A stretch of DNA of 64,000 bases, taken from contig CM077645.1 of the NCBI GenBank assembly GCA_039707465.1, positions 60,480,850-60,544,849 on the forward strand, read 5' to 3'. This DNA is from Rhabdophis nuchalis. Taxonomy: Eukaryota > Chordata > Lepidosauria > Squamata > Natricidae. The notes under the pieces were generated by a model, which ran no database searches, had not been told where the DNA came from, and was given only the letters and a program-made list of their open reading frames with translations. This document shows positions 41,996 to 53,586 of the stretch, one piece after another (within the stretch, counting starts at the first letter, position 1; each line of letters opens with the position of its first letter). The translations under genes were made by a program, and so were the position numbers.

Positions 41996-44187
41996 TTTCC
42001 CCAAAATGTATGCAGTTATAGTACTCCAATGGTTCTAGCCTAGATATCCTAGATATCAAGATGATCTGTATTTATACTACCATCACTAGAACCTTCTATG
42101 GATGGTCAGTCTTCTTTTTTACTATTGCTACTGATCTGTTTTCTGACACTAACAGAATTTTATTTTAGGCAACTTAATTGAAAGTTCTTGGTAAAGACAG
42201 GAATAACAACCGAATGTAGTCCAGGACCTTGTCCTGTCAGTGCTGATATGCCATCAGTTTTAAAACAAATGAAAAGTTCTGTCAGTAGTTCTGGGGCTTG
42301 TTTCCTAAAACCTCCTTGACATAAATACCATGACGCCTTCTCTAAATCTCTCTTTCAAGAATACTGAAATGGAAGTCTGTCTTTATCCAAGCTATTTGTA
42401 ATGCAATCTCAGCTCAAATATAATGACAGGTGTTCACCTTGAGCCATAAACTATGGTAGAAGAATGCCAGAGTGCCTTATAGCAAGTCCAGTGGAATCAG
42501 CAGCTGTAGGTGGGGGGGGGGGGGAAATCCTTGTGCGAGCTAGTCATTAATTGTTAGATTTGTGAAAAATGTTTATTTACTAAGCTTTGTGGCCAATATC
42601 ATTACTCTTCATTTTATTCATTATTATGTCCCTGGGCAGTAATGTGATACAGATTAAAGGCTCCAAGAGGCTATTCATGACCAAGGTATATAAGTGTCTT
42701 AGAATACTGACAGCAAATTTATTGTCTAGTTCTGTGAATATTGATAGATATAATGATATTAAAAAGCCATAGAAAATAGCAGTAACTGCTTAAAATGACA
42801 GATTCAGCAGCCGGGATGCACATATGAAATTCCATTGATGTCAGTAAGATGTCCTGTGCTGAAAATTGTTCATAAGAAAGCCAATCCAAGGTTTTAAAAC
42901 ATTATTCTGATCTTAGTGATTGCAGTATTGTTCTTTAAATCCAGAAGAAAGAGACTGAGATAAAAAGAAATAATGTAATGGACCTCAGACCTTGTCAGAT
43001 GTTGGAATTTTTTTTTTTCAAACCAGATCAAATGGTCCTGTTTTTTCCATAAAGAGAATGTCAGCTTTATATGAATCCTAATAAATATCACTTTTTCGTA
43101 AGCTCACTCAAAACATCTATATTTTAAAGTTATTTAAATTTGCTGGTTCATATCTTGCTACTTCAAGTCATATTTACAAGAACTGGTTTTATAAGTGTTA
43201 TACGCAGATATGTCTTTCTACAAATCAAGGTCAGGTATCAGACATTTACAGGACATCAGGTCTCTCCTTGAAGATTAGATATTTCCTTGTCAGATCTGTG
43301 AAACCACAACACACTTTACACAACTGGGACAATATAATATAGGGTGACTAGTAAGGATATCAGCTCTTATAAACAAACAGACTAAATACAGAAACATGTT
43401 TTATGCTAATCAAATGAGGTTATGCTATTTATTTTTCTTATGTTTTGGGTACAAATATTTCATCTTTTCCGTTTCTCCCCAAAAGAGTTATCCTAGACCC
43501 TTTTTAAACTACTTAGAGACTTTGGGTGACATTTACTAAGCATTTTCATGGAGATTATAATTTCCCTAATGCAGTAATTTTCTCTAATGCAGGAATTAAA
43601 ACTGTTAAATATAATCTCTGCAGAACTGCTTGTAAGCAATGAAAGGTTAAAACATTTTAAAGAGCATTGAAATGTACTTTAAATTTTAACTGTATTCATT
43701 CAACAACAAAATACAAAATTATTTATTCCAGATTAATTATAGGAGATAGATTTGGAAAATTTATGTGAATAATATATGAAGATTTTATTTTGCAGCTTGT
43801 TTGAAAATGAAATATATTTGTTTTTAAGCATTAGCCATTAGTACAATTACAATTAGCACATATATGCAATATGATGCAGCAAAAGAATCACAGTGTTTCT
43901 GATGTAAATTTCACAGATATGAACTATGACCTCCTTGTATTTATGTCTGGGTCCACTTGATTAAGTGGCCAATTTCTTGTGATAATTGGAAGCTAAAGAA
44001 TTATTAGGCCTTGCCGTATTGTTGAAAACATGAACTATTCATTTCAGTATGTCTTTTCCCCTTTAGAATTATATTGTGTATCATGAAAGGCAGAAAAACA
44101 AAGGGGGCAACAAATTGTAATATTTTGCTTTTAATTCGCGTTATAATGAATTTCGATGTTCAGTGGAAAAAGATATCAATATCATAT
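41996..44187. other. Unique AT-rich sequence
   Basis: A G run lies at about 42511-42524 and a T run at 43010-43018. No gene or recognised transposon. Confidence 0.5.
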
Positions 44188-44189
44188 TA

Positions 44190-45312
44190 CTGTATTTTTT
44201 GGAGTATAAGACGCACCGGAGTATAAGACATACCCAGGTTTTGAAGAGGCAATTTTTTTTAAGTAGGTAGGTAGATAGAGGGAGAGAGAGGGAGAAAGAG
44301 AGTAGGTAGGTAGGTAGGTAGGTAGGTAGGTAGGTAGGTAGGTAGGTAGGGAGAGGGAGAGAGAGAGAGAGAGAAATACGGTAGGGAGGGAGGGAGACAG
44401 AGGGTGTAGTTAGGTAGGTAGATAAAGGGATAGGGAGGGAGAGAGAGAAATACAGTAGGTAAGTAAGTAGGGAGAGAGAGAGTTTGTAGATAGATAAGTA
44501 GGTAGAGGGATAGAGAGAGAGAAATAGAGAGAGAGAAATACAATAGATAGGTAGGGAGAGAGAGAGTAGGTAGATAGGTAGATAGAGGGGAGAGAGAGAA
44601 ATACAGTAGGTAGGTAGGGAGAGAGAGAGTGTAGATAGGTAGGTAGGTAGAGGGATAGAGAGAAAAATAGAGAGAGAAATACAGTAGATAGGTAGATAGA
44701 AAGAGAGAGAGTAGGTAGGTCGATAGGTAGGTAGGTAGGTAGGTAGATGTTTCCAGGTGTATTTACCCATATGCTGGAGAAGGAAATCACTGTCCACCTT
44801 TGGAGCAAATCTTTGTTTTTGTAGGCACAGTACTTGACCAACGTAATTCTCATCGATCACTCTAATTAAACAGCTTTCCGAAAGGGGAAAAAAATACCTT
44901 TTTGCACTGAGCAAACCTCCCCCAAACGGGCCGTTTTTCGCAAAAATTGGCCCTTTTTTTCAAATAAAAGGCATGAATAGCATTGGGGGGGCTTGCAGAG
45001 TGCTCCGGGGGGGGGGGGCAAAACGAAGAAAAATGGCCGTGAAAAGGGGCCATGCATGCATAGTCTTATGGAGGCTTATAGAGTACTGCTGGGGGGTGGG
45101 GGGGCAAAAATGCCCTGTTTTTTGCTCATTTCTGCCCTCCCCAGCCCTGAGGAGCTCTCTGGAAGCCTCCATAAGGGTATGCGCATGGCCATTTTGGTGA
45201 AGGGGTGGGGTTTCATGAGGCAAAACTGCTGTATTCGATGTATAAGATGCACCCAGATTTTCAGCCTCTTTTTAGAGGAAAAAAGGTGCGTCTTATACTC
45301 CGAAAAATACGG
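44190..45312. mobile_element. TA-flanked non-autonomous DNA transposon (GTATAAGACGCACC termini), copy 2
   Basis: Termini CTGTATTTTTTGGAGTATAA and, reverse complemented, CCGTATTTTTCGGAGTATAA extend into GACGCACC on both ends, flanked by TA (44188-44189 and 45313-45314). A second GGAGTATAAGACATACCC lies just inside the left end. The right half matches copy 1 (GGGGTTTCATGAGGCAAAA and an ATAAGATGCACCC-type subterminal repeat). The extra length comes from a tetranucleotide-based array (44265-44752) and about 110 bp of unrelated sequence after it. No transposase. Confidence 0.83.
44265..44752. repeat. Composite (TAGG)n/(GA)n higher-order minisatellite
   Basis: Blocks of GTAG/TAGG repeats alternate with GA-rich blocks, each joined by GAAATAC(A/G)GTAG-like or GAAATACAATAG connectors. 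The connector occurs five times at irregular spacing of roughly 50-110 bp, showing amplification of a multi-part unit rather than a simple microsatellite. Minus-strand frames give Leu-Pro-Thr-Tyr runs that are not genes. Confidence 0.85.
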
Positions 45313-46794
45313 TATATTGTCATTTGAATAAATACACATAAGGTAACATTTGATCAGAAAGAATTTTAAATAATTTTTATTTTTAACATAGTTTGCTTCT
45401 TTTAATTTTGCCTGTTTGTGATTATATTGAATTCGAAAGGCTATCCTATGCCAGGCAAGAAAAATCCAGCATAGCACATAGAAGAAGAATATTTGCTTTG
45501 GAAATATCTTGTATTGGTCCACTCCAATATGTGAAGATCCCATCCTCCCCAAGATAATGTTCTCTGGTAATTTAAGAATTCTCTACAGAATATATATATA
45601 AGTTTACACGCTGAAAAACTTTAAAACATTTCATACTTTAATCACAGTGTTTACTCAAGATTTAAGCAAACAAACAAAAACCTTGAATGAAATTGATTCG
45701 TTAGTATTATATAAAATATACTACTTCTACTCTGAATTTTTTTGGGGGTGGGTGTGATAGTTTGACAATAGGTTTCTACAACACTGGATATTATTATTAT
45801 TCAGTTTGTTTACATTAGTTCCAATGTTATCTCCAGAGAATGTATCAATGAGTTTGAGTTGGATGCCTCATGTATTAAAATATTTAAATTATCTCCCCTA
45901 TTCAGTTAAGTTTTCCTCATCACAATCTGCCCCAACTTTAGCAGTCTTAATTTACTGTTTTATGTTTGGTTAATTGGGAAACCCTAAGTTCTAGTCCCTC
46001 CTTGGCCATGAAAGCAACTCTCTCTCAACTTAACACAGCTCTCAGGGTGGTGGTTGTGGAAAAATAAGAGGAGGAAGAAGTATTGAATATATGCTCTACC
46101 TTGAGTTATTTACAGAAATAATAAACATGGGATATAACATAAATCTTTGAAGTTATCCTAAAGCTATTTAATCAAATTGAATTTAAGCTACAATACTTTC
46201 TTGAAGAATTTAACGGGACTGGTCAACAGAAACTTTTCTAATAAGTAACTAGTTGCTATGGATACTGTTTATATGGTACAAAAACAATGTCTCTTATATT
46301 TTTATCCTCAAGCTATGTTTTTCCCTTATACCTTGAATTTTGGTTCTGTTCTGCGAGAATTCTGGAAAAACAGTTATAATATTTTGATTATATAAGGTTA
46401 TGTGGAGTGGAGTAGCTTATATAAATGAACGATTCAAATTCTGATGAGCTATTTGAATGAAGATATTCCAGTAATATAGAACTCTGTATCTCAGTAAGTC
46501 TTTGATTGACTTTAAATATTCCCTTTTTCTCTGCAATTAATAAATAACTTTCCTATTCATTTCTTATCCACAGCCATGTTATTCACTATTTGTAGCTTCC
46601 CTCCCAGCCCTGACATAAGTGACTCACATTGTTCTCTAATACATGCATGCCCGCAGAGTTACCATTTTTTATTTGTCTAACTTTAAATTGATTAGAACAT
46701 ATTAATTTTTAAATAAGTGTCACATATCCTTAACCAAGCACTACAAGGTTGAGAAGCCTTCATGGTGTTAAAGTCTGAACCAAAACTAAGTGAG
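45313..46794. other. Unique AT-rich sequence
   Basis: No gene or recognised transposon. Confidence 0.5.
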
Positions 46795-47095
46795 GAGAAT
46801 TTTAAAAATATGGGCTGCCCTTCATTAGCCCTCATGATATCTCCTGACAGGCAGTGTGCGTTGATGTTGCCATGCCAGGCCAGGGCAAGACCAGCTGCCA
46901 TGCACCATTTACCCTCTGTCAGCAGCTTCAGTCAGTGCCTGGGCAATACTGTACACACAAGTCTGTCATGCGTCAGCCTCAATTAGGCTCAGTTTGCTGC
47001 GCTTGGGGAAAAGCAACAGCCCCACTGTTAACTATTTTTGTTCTCTCTGTCGCTCTCATTTTCTTACCTCATTCAACTGTCTTTGCAGATTGTTT
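46795..47095. promoter_or_regulatory. Candidate conserved noncoding element
   Basis: A roughly 300-bp island of balanced composition lies inside AT-rich DNA. It holds many non-repetitive words such as CCTGACAGGCAGTGTGCG, CATGCCAGGCCAGGGC, CAGCTGCCATGCACC and the homeodomain-like CTCAATTAGGCTC. Frames of up to 81 codons cross it but show no domain. A pyrimidine tract and CAG near 47080-47090 would allow a splice acceptor, but no coding exon follows. The nature of the island is inference. Confidence 0.35.
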
Positions 47096-48523
47096 CTAGC
47101 TTGACTGGAGTTTTCCTGTGGTAATTCTTGCAAATAGCAATAGCAGCATAGGATGAAGGAAAAGGATAGGAAATAAAATATCAGCATGATTTCATTACAC
47201 TCTGGTGTTTTGTTGCTCTGTGGAAGAAATATAAACATTTGTTTTAAGATTTGCCACATGGTCATTTTTTTGCCATGATGTACTAAGATAGACTGACAAT
47301 ACAGTTTAAATGCATTCTAAAAGTTGACTCTGCTGGTTACATGGAGATAAATGGAAATATTGATTATTTCATGTATTTATTCTAGCTATATGTCTCTTTT
47401 TGGAACATGAAAAGATAGGAATTCAAGACAGTAGATATGCTTTTATCTCCCTTCTTGTTCTACCTTTACAATAAATCATGACTTTTTGGTTATTTCCTCC
47501 CTGTCCAAGTGCAGAACACACATGACTATTTAGGAAATAAAAATGCTATTGTTCATTTTAATGTACATTAAGTCATTTTTATAGTACTCTAATGGTGTGA
47601 GATTTATAGAGACGTATGGACCTTGTAAAAATTATGTCAATCCAGAGTATTACACCAATCCAGATATTGGTAACAAATCTGTATTTGAAAGGAATCAAAA
47701 CAATATAAAGCCAATGATAGGTGGGGCAGCAGGAGGTGTTGGAGAGGAAGATGGAATTGATCACTGAGAACAGGGAGAAGAAAGTAATGCTTTCCCCCCT
47801 TTTCATACAGTGCAAAAGTCTTTGGCCACCATTACATCTGTAGCAATGGTATAATGACCATATATAATTATTTCTCAGTCTCCTTATTAGAATACAACCA
47901 GAAAATACAGGAAATTTATATGCAGTATTCAAAAACAGTACTCAGAGAGCAGAGAAAAACAGTGGTATAACTTACACTTACGCAAAGCAGACACCTGACT
48001 CCCGTAAATCTAAATGGAATGGAACCCTAAATACTTTCATTGCTAACACCTGTATGTGTCCTGCTATTTCATGCCGAAATGGCTGCTGTGCAAAAAGGGC
48101 TATTAAACCATGCTTGTGCAAGACATGCTTGAGCATTACATACAGTACAGACACATGTTGTATGAGTGTAAATCATTTGAAGCTTGCTAAAACGACCAAC
48201 TTTCAATCACATCCTTCCAATCAAAATGCCAAAGTTAACAGAATTGGACATACATAAAATCATACTTTTATATCAGCAAGGCAACTCTTCAAAGGAAAAT
48301 TAACAAACAAACAAACTGGATATTCAAGATGTAGTATTCAAGATCAAAAAATAATTATTGATTATCATTAAAATTTTGCTAAAACAACAAGCGGTAGTAG
48401 CTGAAAAGTTGTGCACAGTACTGTAGAACATGAGTCCAAACATTACAGCAACTTTCACCTTTAAAAAAAATATCATAATTTTTAGTCAAAAATATTTTTG
48501 TAATGTTTTTCTACAATAATCAC
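47096..48523. other. Unique AT-rich sequence
   Basis: No gene or recognised transposon. Confidence 0.5.
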
Positions 48524-48582
48524 CTTGTAGGGAGATGGGTGGCAAATAACTGTAATAAAATAATAATCATAATAATTAGAGA
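48524..48582 (+). repeat. L2-type LINE 3' tail remnant
   Basis: CACCTTGTAGGGAGATGGGT then GGCAAATAACTGTAATAAAA and an ATAAT-rich tail matches the L2-type 3' terminus. Only about 60 bp remain. Confidence 0.6.
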
Positions 48583-49868
48583 TTTAAGTGGATAGTGCTA
48601 TCCCCAAGGAATATACTAACCGGAATTGTACAGTTGTTCAACATTTTGAGCAAAACTTTAAATATTCCTGTAATAAATTTTAGAGCAATGGATATGATTC
48701 ATGGTATAAAATATAAATCTTATATAATTCTCTTAAAATAAATGGAATATTTAGAGTGACTTGAACAATTAAGTTGTTATCATATTCCATTAACACAATG
48801 AATAGGCAAAATAGAGAATTGTGTAAGATGTCCACCAATTTCGTTTAATATTATATCAGTCAAATATCATACGTAGATACTTTTAAGTGCAATAATACAT
48901 TATAGTAACTGTTCAACTGTATTTTTTTTTTTTAAATAGGCATTTATCCTTGCCAGTCTACAATAGAGCCAGCATTTCTCACAATGCAAAATGAATTTGT
49001 TGATCTCAGTGTTGGACTGTCCCGATAGTTTCTGCTGCAACATCTTTCTCTTTCCTAGTACCATTTTCTGTCTGTTGCCTATCCAACAGAATGCTGGCAC
49101 TTTGTAGAGTATGCTACGAAGTTTCTGTAATGGTTTGAGACATATATGTTTTGGTTTACAAAAACAATTTATGTCCAAATCTGGGACTGCTGTGCATCTC
49201 TATTAGCTTTTCTGCAATCATCTCTTATGCTGCTGCAATAGTGTGGCAAGAAAGGAAGGAGAGGCAAATATATCACAACTTTGGCAAAACAAATTAGCAC
49301 GGGATTAAAATGATACCTACTGGAAGGACAGCATGATTTTTAAAAATCATTTCTTACATTGATAGTAAAATAAGTTTTCATTTAAGTGCCACTACATGAA
49401 TATTTCAATGATAATTGGGGGGACGGACAACAAAGGGCATTTTCTTGCAAATCAAAATATCATAAAATGATACAACAGAAAAATACTGAAGGTGACTTAA
49501 GGTACATGGATCATGATGTCTTTACCTAGCCAATACTCTACACATTTCAAACTTAGAAAAGAATTGTGCAAACAATTTCTCTTTTTCAAAAATGTGATGT
49601 TTTCTAAAAGTAAAATCAGTGTAGATCAAACAACTTGAATCCTGAGTCTCCTAAATTTACTATAAAAAGTGAATAGGAAATTTTACACATACACACATGG
49701 TTTGATTCATAATCTGCATATGTAGGTAATCCTATAAGTATGCAGTGCTACATGGATGCATTTGATAGGCCCACAACTATTCAGACACTCCACGCTGTAC
49801 AAATCTAAATTTCCAAATTTCTTGAGGAATAGCCAACAATATAGTAAATTTCAGTGGTCCAACTGTGA
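48583..49868. other. Unique AT-rich sequence
   Basis: No gene or recognised transposon. Confidence 0.5.
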
Positions 49869-50110
49869 GATGACAAAGGATATAAGTGATTTCCGCTATG
49901 TTGACTCTCTCCCAGGGCAGAAATGCAGAGTTGGATATCATCAGCATATTGAGGATACCTCATTCCATGACGATGAATTACACCGCCTATCAGCTTCTAT
50001 AGATGTTAAATAACTGCAGGATCAACATCCACAAGATGCTAGGGGTGAGGCCGCAATTCAAGGCTCACTCTTTTTGCAGGTGTCTGCAGTATTAACTCAC
50101 ATACAAAAAA
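49869..50110 (-). repeat. Ancient L2-type LINE fragment, reverse-transcriptase region
   Basis: GAGTTGGATATCATCAGCAT and CAGCTTCTATAGATGTTAAA align in order with GGGTGTCATCAGCGTACAGG and GCGGCTTCATATATGCGTTA of the L2 at 13480-13565. That corresponds to the region just after the YADD motif. Frames are destroyed. Confidence 0.65.
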
Positions 50111-50164
50111 GACTGACTTGCATTGCAAAACCATTACCTATTTATAGGTTTGGGTTTTTGTTTG

Positions 50165-51070
50165 TTTGTTTATTTCTTTATTACATTTATTTGGCTCTCC
50201 AATTCAAACAATAAAAGTCTTTTTTACATTAAATGTTGTGGTGTTCAGAAATCATCACTAATTAACACAAAATATTAAGGAAAATAGCATATAATATTAA
50301 AAACCAACTGAAGCAATTAAATTACAACCAAAATTAAAATACACTGTAATTCATCCCATTGGGACTCTACTCAAAGCCCTGGGGACATAGCCAAGTCCTG
50401 AGTATCTTTTCAAAGTCCTTCAGAGTCAGAACCAACCATATATCGGGTAATCATTCTAAAATGCAGAGTTGTCACTATAAAGATACAAAATTCCACCATG
50501 AGTGGCCTGAAGTTTACTTTCCCTGTTGAAGCATTAAAGTGGACAATTATATTCAGAAGCAGGTTAGTCACAAATAACCCTGACATATACCATGTAGGAC
50601 TTTAAAGAAAATAACATACACCTACAGTAGAAGCTTCTTGGTTCTGAACCACTGTAGCTTGCAGAATAGAATTGTCACGCATACATAGCAAGGAAGACCC
50701 ATAATTAGCTGCACTACTGCACTTTGGACCAAATGAAGGTCCTAGGTTGTTTTCAAAGATAGTTCCATGTAGAGCACATTGCAGTAATCCAATTGTGAGG
50801 TGATTGAAATGATTATGATCAAGGGTCCCCAATCCAATAACAAAATCAAATGTCACACAACATGTTTTGCAAAGGGCCTCCTAGCCTACATGCTGTAAAA
50901 GCAGGAGCTATGAGTCTAAGATGACTCCCAATTGTACTGCATTCAAATGACGCAGAGCAACACTGCTCATAATCAAGAATGAAATTGCCCCAGTTCCAAG
51001 ACCCATGGAGCTCAAAACTGATTTGATTTAGGAATAGTTGAGCCAAAGCCTGTTCTTCGTGTTTCAGGGT
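50165..51070 (-). repeat. Ancient L2-type LINE fragment, 3' end
   Basis: An L2-like tail (TTACATTTATTTGGCTCTCC) lies at 50183. AGTTCCATGTAGAGCACATT and GCAGTAATCCAATTGTGAGG at 50760-50800 match GCCCCATGTAGAGAGAGTTA and CAATAGTCCAGTCGGGATGT of the 13.1-kb copy. AAGATGACTCCCAATTGTAC follows at the expected distance. The order shows it is a separate insertion from 49869-50110, because here the C-terminal part lies at higher coordinates than that fragment's polymerase part on the same strand. Heavily mutated. Confidence 0.65.
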
Positions 51071-51819
51071 TACTCACAATCTCTTGATCCTAGGATAGAA
51101 TCTTTCAGATTTTGGTAGTTGCCTATAGATTTAGTTCTGGGGCAAGCAATCTGTTATGAGTTATCTTTCTTGCTACTGAACATGTTGCATTCACTATTAA
51201 TCTTTATCACCCTTTATTGTGATGATTCATTGTTACAATTGGTGGCCTATTTGTAAGCCAGTTATGTAAAAGTGTAAAGTAATAACATTGTATTTTGTAC
51301 AAGTTATTAGACAAATATTACATTACTATTGAAATAGGAGGTAAGCTTGAGATCCAGTAAGTATTACATAATGAATAATTATTATATATTTTTCTTTGTC
51401 CATTTCATTTTGCTTTGATTTAAAGTTAGGAATTGATTTAGTGGGAAGATTGAAACTTTAAGGCTACTATCTCATCAATATGGAAATTAGTCTCATAAAG
51501 CTAACTAAAACTTCTTTGCTATTCCTTTATTAATCATGACAATATTAATGACATAATATTTCCATGAGTTGTCAAATTTCTAACTTATAGAAAGGCTACT
51601 GAAAATGCTTAACAAACAGGTAATTATCTAATATTTAATTTAACAACTTTGTACAATTTTTTAAAAGCTTGGGATTCACATCCTATGAAGAAATACGGCA
51701 AAAATGTTTGATATTATTTTAAGATTTATATGACAAGACAATTTGTCTTTGCTGCACAACAACATTGTAGAGGCCATCTGGATTGAAAGCTAGGAGGATC
51801 ATGGGCGACAATCTGTTCC
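51071..51819. other. Unique AT-rich sequence
   Basis: Nothing recognised. Confidence 0.5.
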
Positions 51820-51905
51820 AAGCTACTGACACTACATGACCTTGGTCAAGTCACTTGACTTTCTTGTGCTTCTCTCAAATCAGCTGGAAAATTGGCTAAC
51901 AAAAA
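51820..51905 (+). repeat. MIR-type core-SINE remnant
   Basis: GACACTACATGACCTTGGTC then AAGTCACTTGACTTTCTTGTG is the conserved MIR core (TGTGACCTTGGGCAAGTCAC). It is an old amniote-wide SINE. Confidence 0.65.
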
Positions 51906-52579
51906 CAGGATATCCTAGAAAACCAGATGCTGCCTTAGAGTTGAGGCTGTCCTGGCAAACAAATGATAAAGATAACCCCTATCCTAGAACTAAAGTGGGT
52001 TTGCTGACTCAGTATGAAAATAATGAAAGATCAACCTGCATCCCAGAAATCTTGAAATGGTCGTTTATCTTGAATTCAGCTACAGATTCCATAAAACAGA
52101 TACAATAATTGTAGATAAGGAAAAGAGTAGGGAATTTAGAGTATTGAAGAGGTAACTATGTTTTTAGATAATAGAAAATGGAAATACAGTTAGATTATAC
52201 AGATATTTCCATGCAAAAGTGGGAGATATTTATGTATAAATAAAAATATTAGAAATTATATAGGCTATATAGTACTATAGCCCCATTGGTCTAAAAATAT
52301 ACACATTTGACTTAAAAAGGAATAAACAAATGTCTCCTTAAATCAAAGATGAAATGAGAATGCCTATATTCTGTCTGAAACACTCTGTATAGTTCCACAC
52401 CCTACCTTCTTTTCTATTGTTCTCCAGAATATGGAGTTCCAAATGTCTATTGTTAATGCCATTTTAACTATGTTACTTTTATTTATTAAAATGTTTCCTT
52501 ATTAAAAGAAAAAGTGATAATTGAGAAATAAGGCATCTTGGTTACTTTTTTAAAATTGGAATTAGATTACATACTTTGA
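51906..52579. other. Unique AT-rich sequence
   Basis: No gene or recognised transposon. Confidence 0.5.
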
Positions 52580-52822
52580 TTCAGAGCCGCCTCTATGACT
52601 TTTTTTTTTAATTCAATCATGTATGATCCTCAGATACTGACTGAACAAATCCCTGCAATTCTCCTGGCAACATTTTTTAGAAGTGGTTTGCCGTTGCTTT
52701 CTTCGTAGGGCTGAGAGAAAGTGACTGGCAAGAATCAACCATCTGGCTTTGTGCCTAAGGCAGTTCTAGAACTTACAGTGTCACAGTTTCTTCCCTGATG
52801 CCTTAACTACAATACCAAATTG
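52580..52822 (-). repeat. tRNA-derived SINE (possibly Sauria-type)
   Basis: On the minus strand from about 52820: CAATTTGGTATTGTAGTTAA then GGCATCAGG (A-box side), GTAAGTTCTAGAACTGCC (B-box side), TTAGGCACAAAGCCAG, a body with GGCAAACCACTTC, and a 3' end with a CATACATGATTGAATT-like phrase and an A run. The 3' end resembles the BovB-type tail (GACACGACTGAA). Such SINEs are moved by BovB machinery. The name is tentative. Confidence 0.65.
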
Positions 52823-53299
52823 ATTTGTCATCTACAAGTAAATATTAAAAGGCCTCCTATGACACAAGGAAATTGTTTGTGTAACTGATTTGGTTTCTAC
52901 TTTTGTATTCTTTATCTCCTGTGATTAAAATAATGTAGCTCCATGTCAATTCATGCTGTACTACTGGTTTCTGGGCTCTGTAGCTAGACAGCCACCGTTA
53001 CTTGGTTGACTCATGATGTGGATTCTTAAAATATGTCTACCATCAGGTGCACATTCATTCAAATGAGTAACAGATGATACAAAACTTCAACTTTTAAAAA
53101 TACTAGCTATAGCAAATATGATAACCAGCTTATATTAATTGGGTGATGTATGATATATCTATTGCATTCTCAGGAATTTTTAAAAATGTGTACTTTAGTG
53201 GCAGATATTGATATTATTTTGAAACTTTTGAGGAAAACCATTAAATAAGTTCAAATCACTGTTCCGTTCCATGAAAAAAGCAAATAAAGGTATCTCAGT
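52823..53299. other. Unique AT-rich sequence
   Basis: Nothing recognised. Confidence 0.5.
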
Positions 53300-53586
53300 T
53301 ATGGAGAACCAGTAGTGGAACTTTTGAGTAGTTCGGAGAACTGGTAAATACCACCTCTCACTGGCCATGCCCCCATCTATTCTCTACCTCCCGAGTCCCA
53401 GCTGATTGGGAGAAAATGGAGATTTTTCAGTAGCCTTTCCCTGGAGTGGGAAGGGAATGGAGATTTTACAGTATCCTTCCCCTGGAGTGGGATGGGAATG
53501 GTTTTACAGTATCCTTCCACTGCCATGCCCTCTAAGCCATGCCCACCAAGCCACACCCACAGAACCGGTAGTAAAAAAAATTGAAC
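53300..53586. repeat. Interspersed repeat with GAACCGGTAG end and 40-bp internal tandem units
   Basis: It ends with GCCATGCCCACCAAGCCACA, then CAGAACCGGTAGTAAAAAAA, a common squamate repeat end. The left side has AGAACCAGTAGTGGAAC. Between them, at about 53420-53520, three diverged units of roughly 40 bp repeat a CCTGGAGTGGGA(A/T)GGGAATG block followed by TTTTACAGTATCCTTCC. Termini and duplication are not clear. Confidence 0.6.

Noticed and set aside
44141..44914. 257-codon minus-strand frame rich in Leu-Pro-Thr-Tyr and Ser-Leu
   Set aside because: Translation of the TAGG/GA minisatellite; no start context or domain.
47080..47265. Possible exon after a pyrimidine tract and CAG
   Set aside because: No open frame with protein character follows and no donor or partner exon was found.
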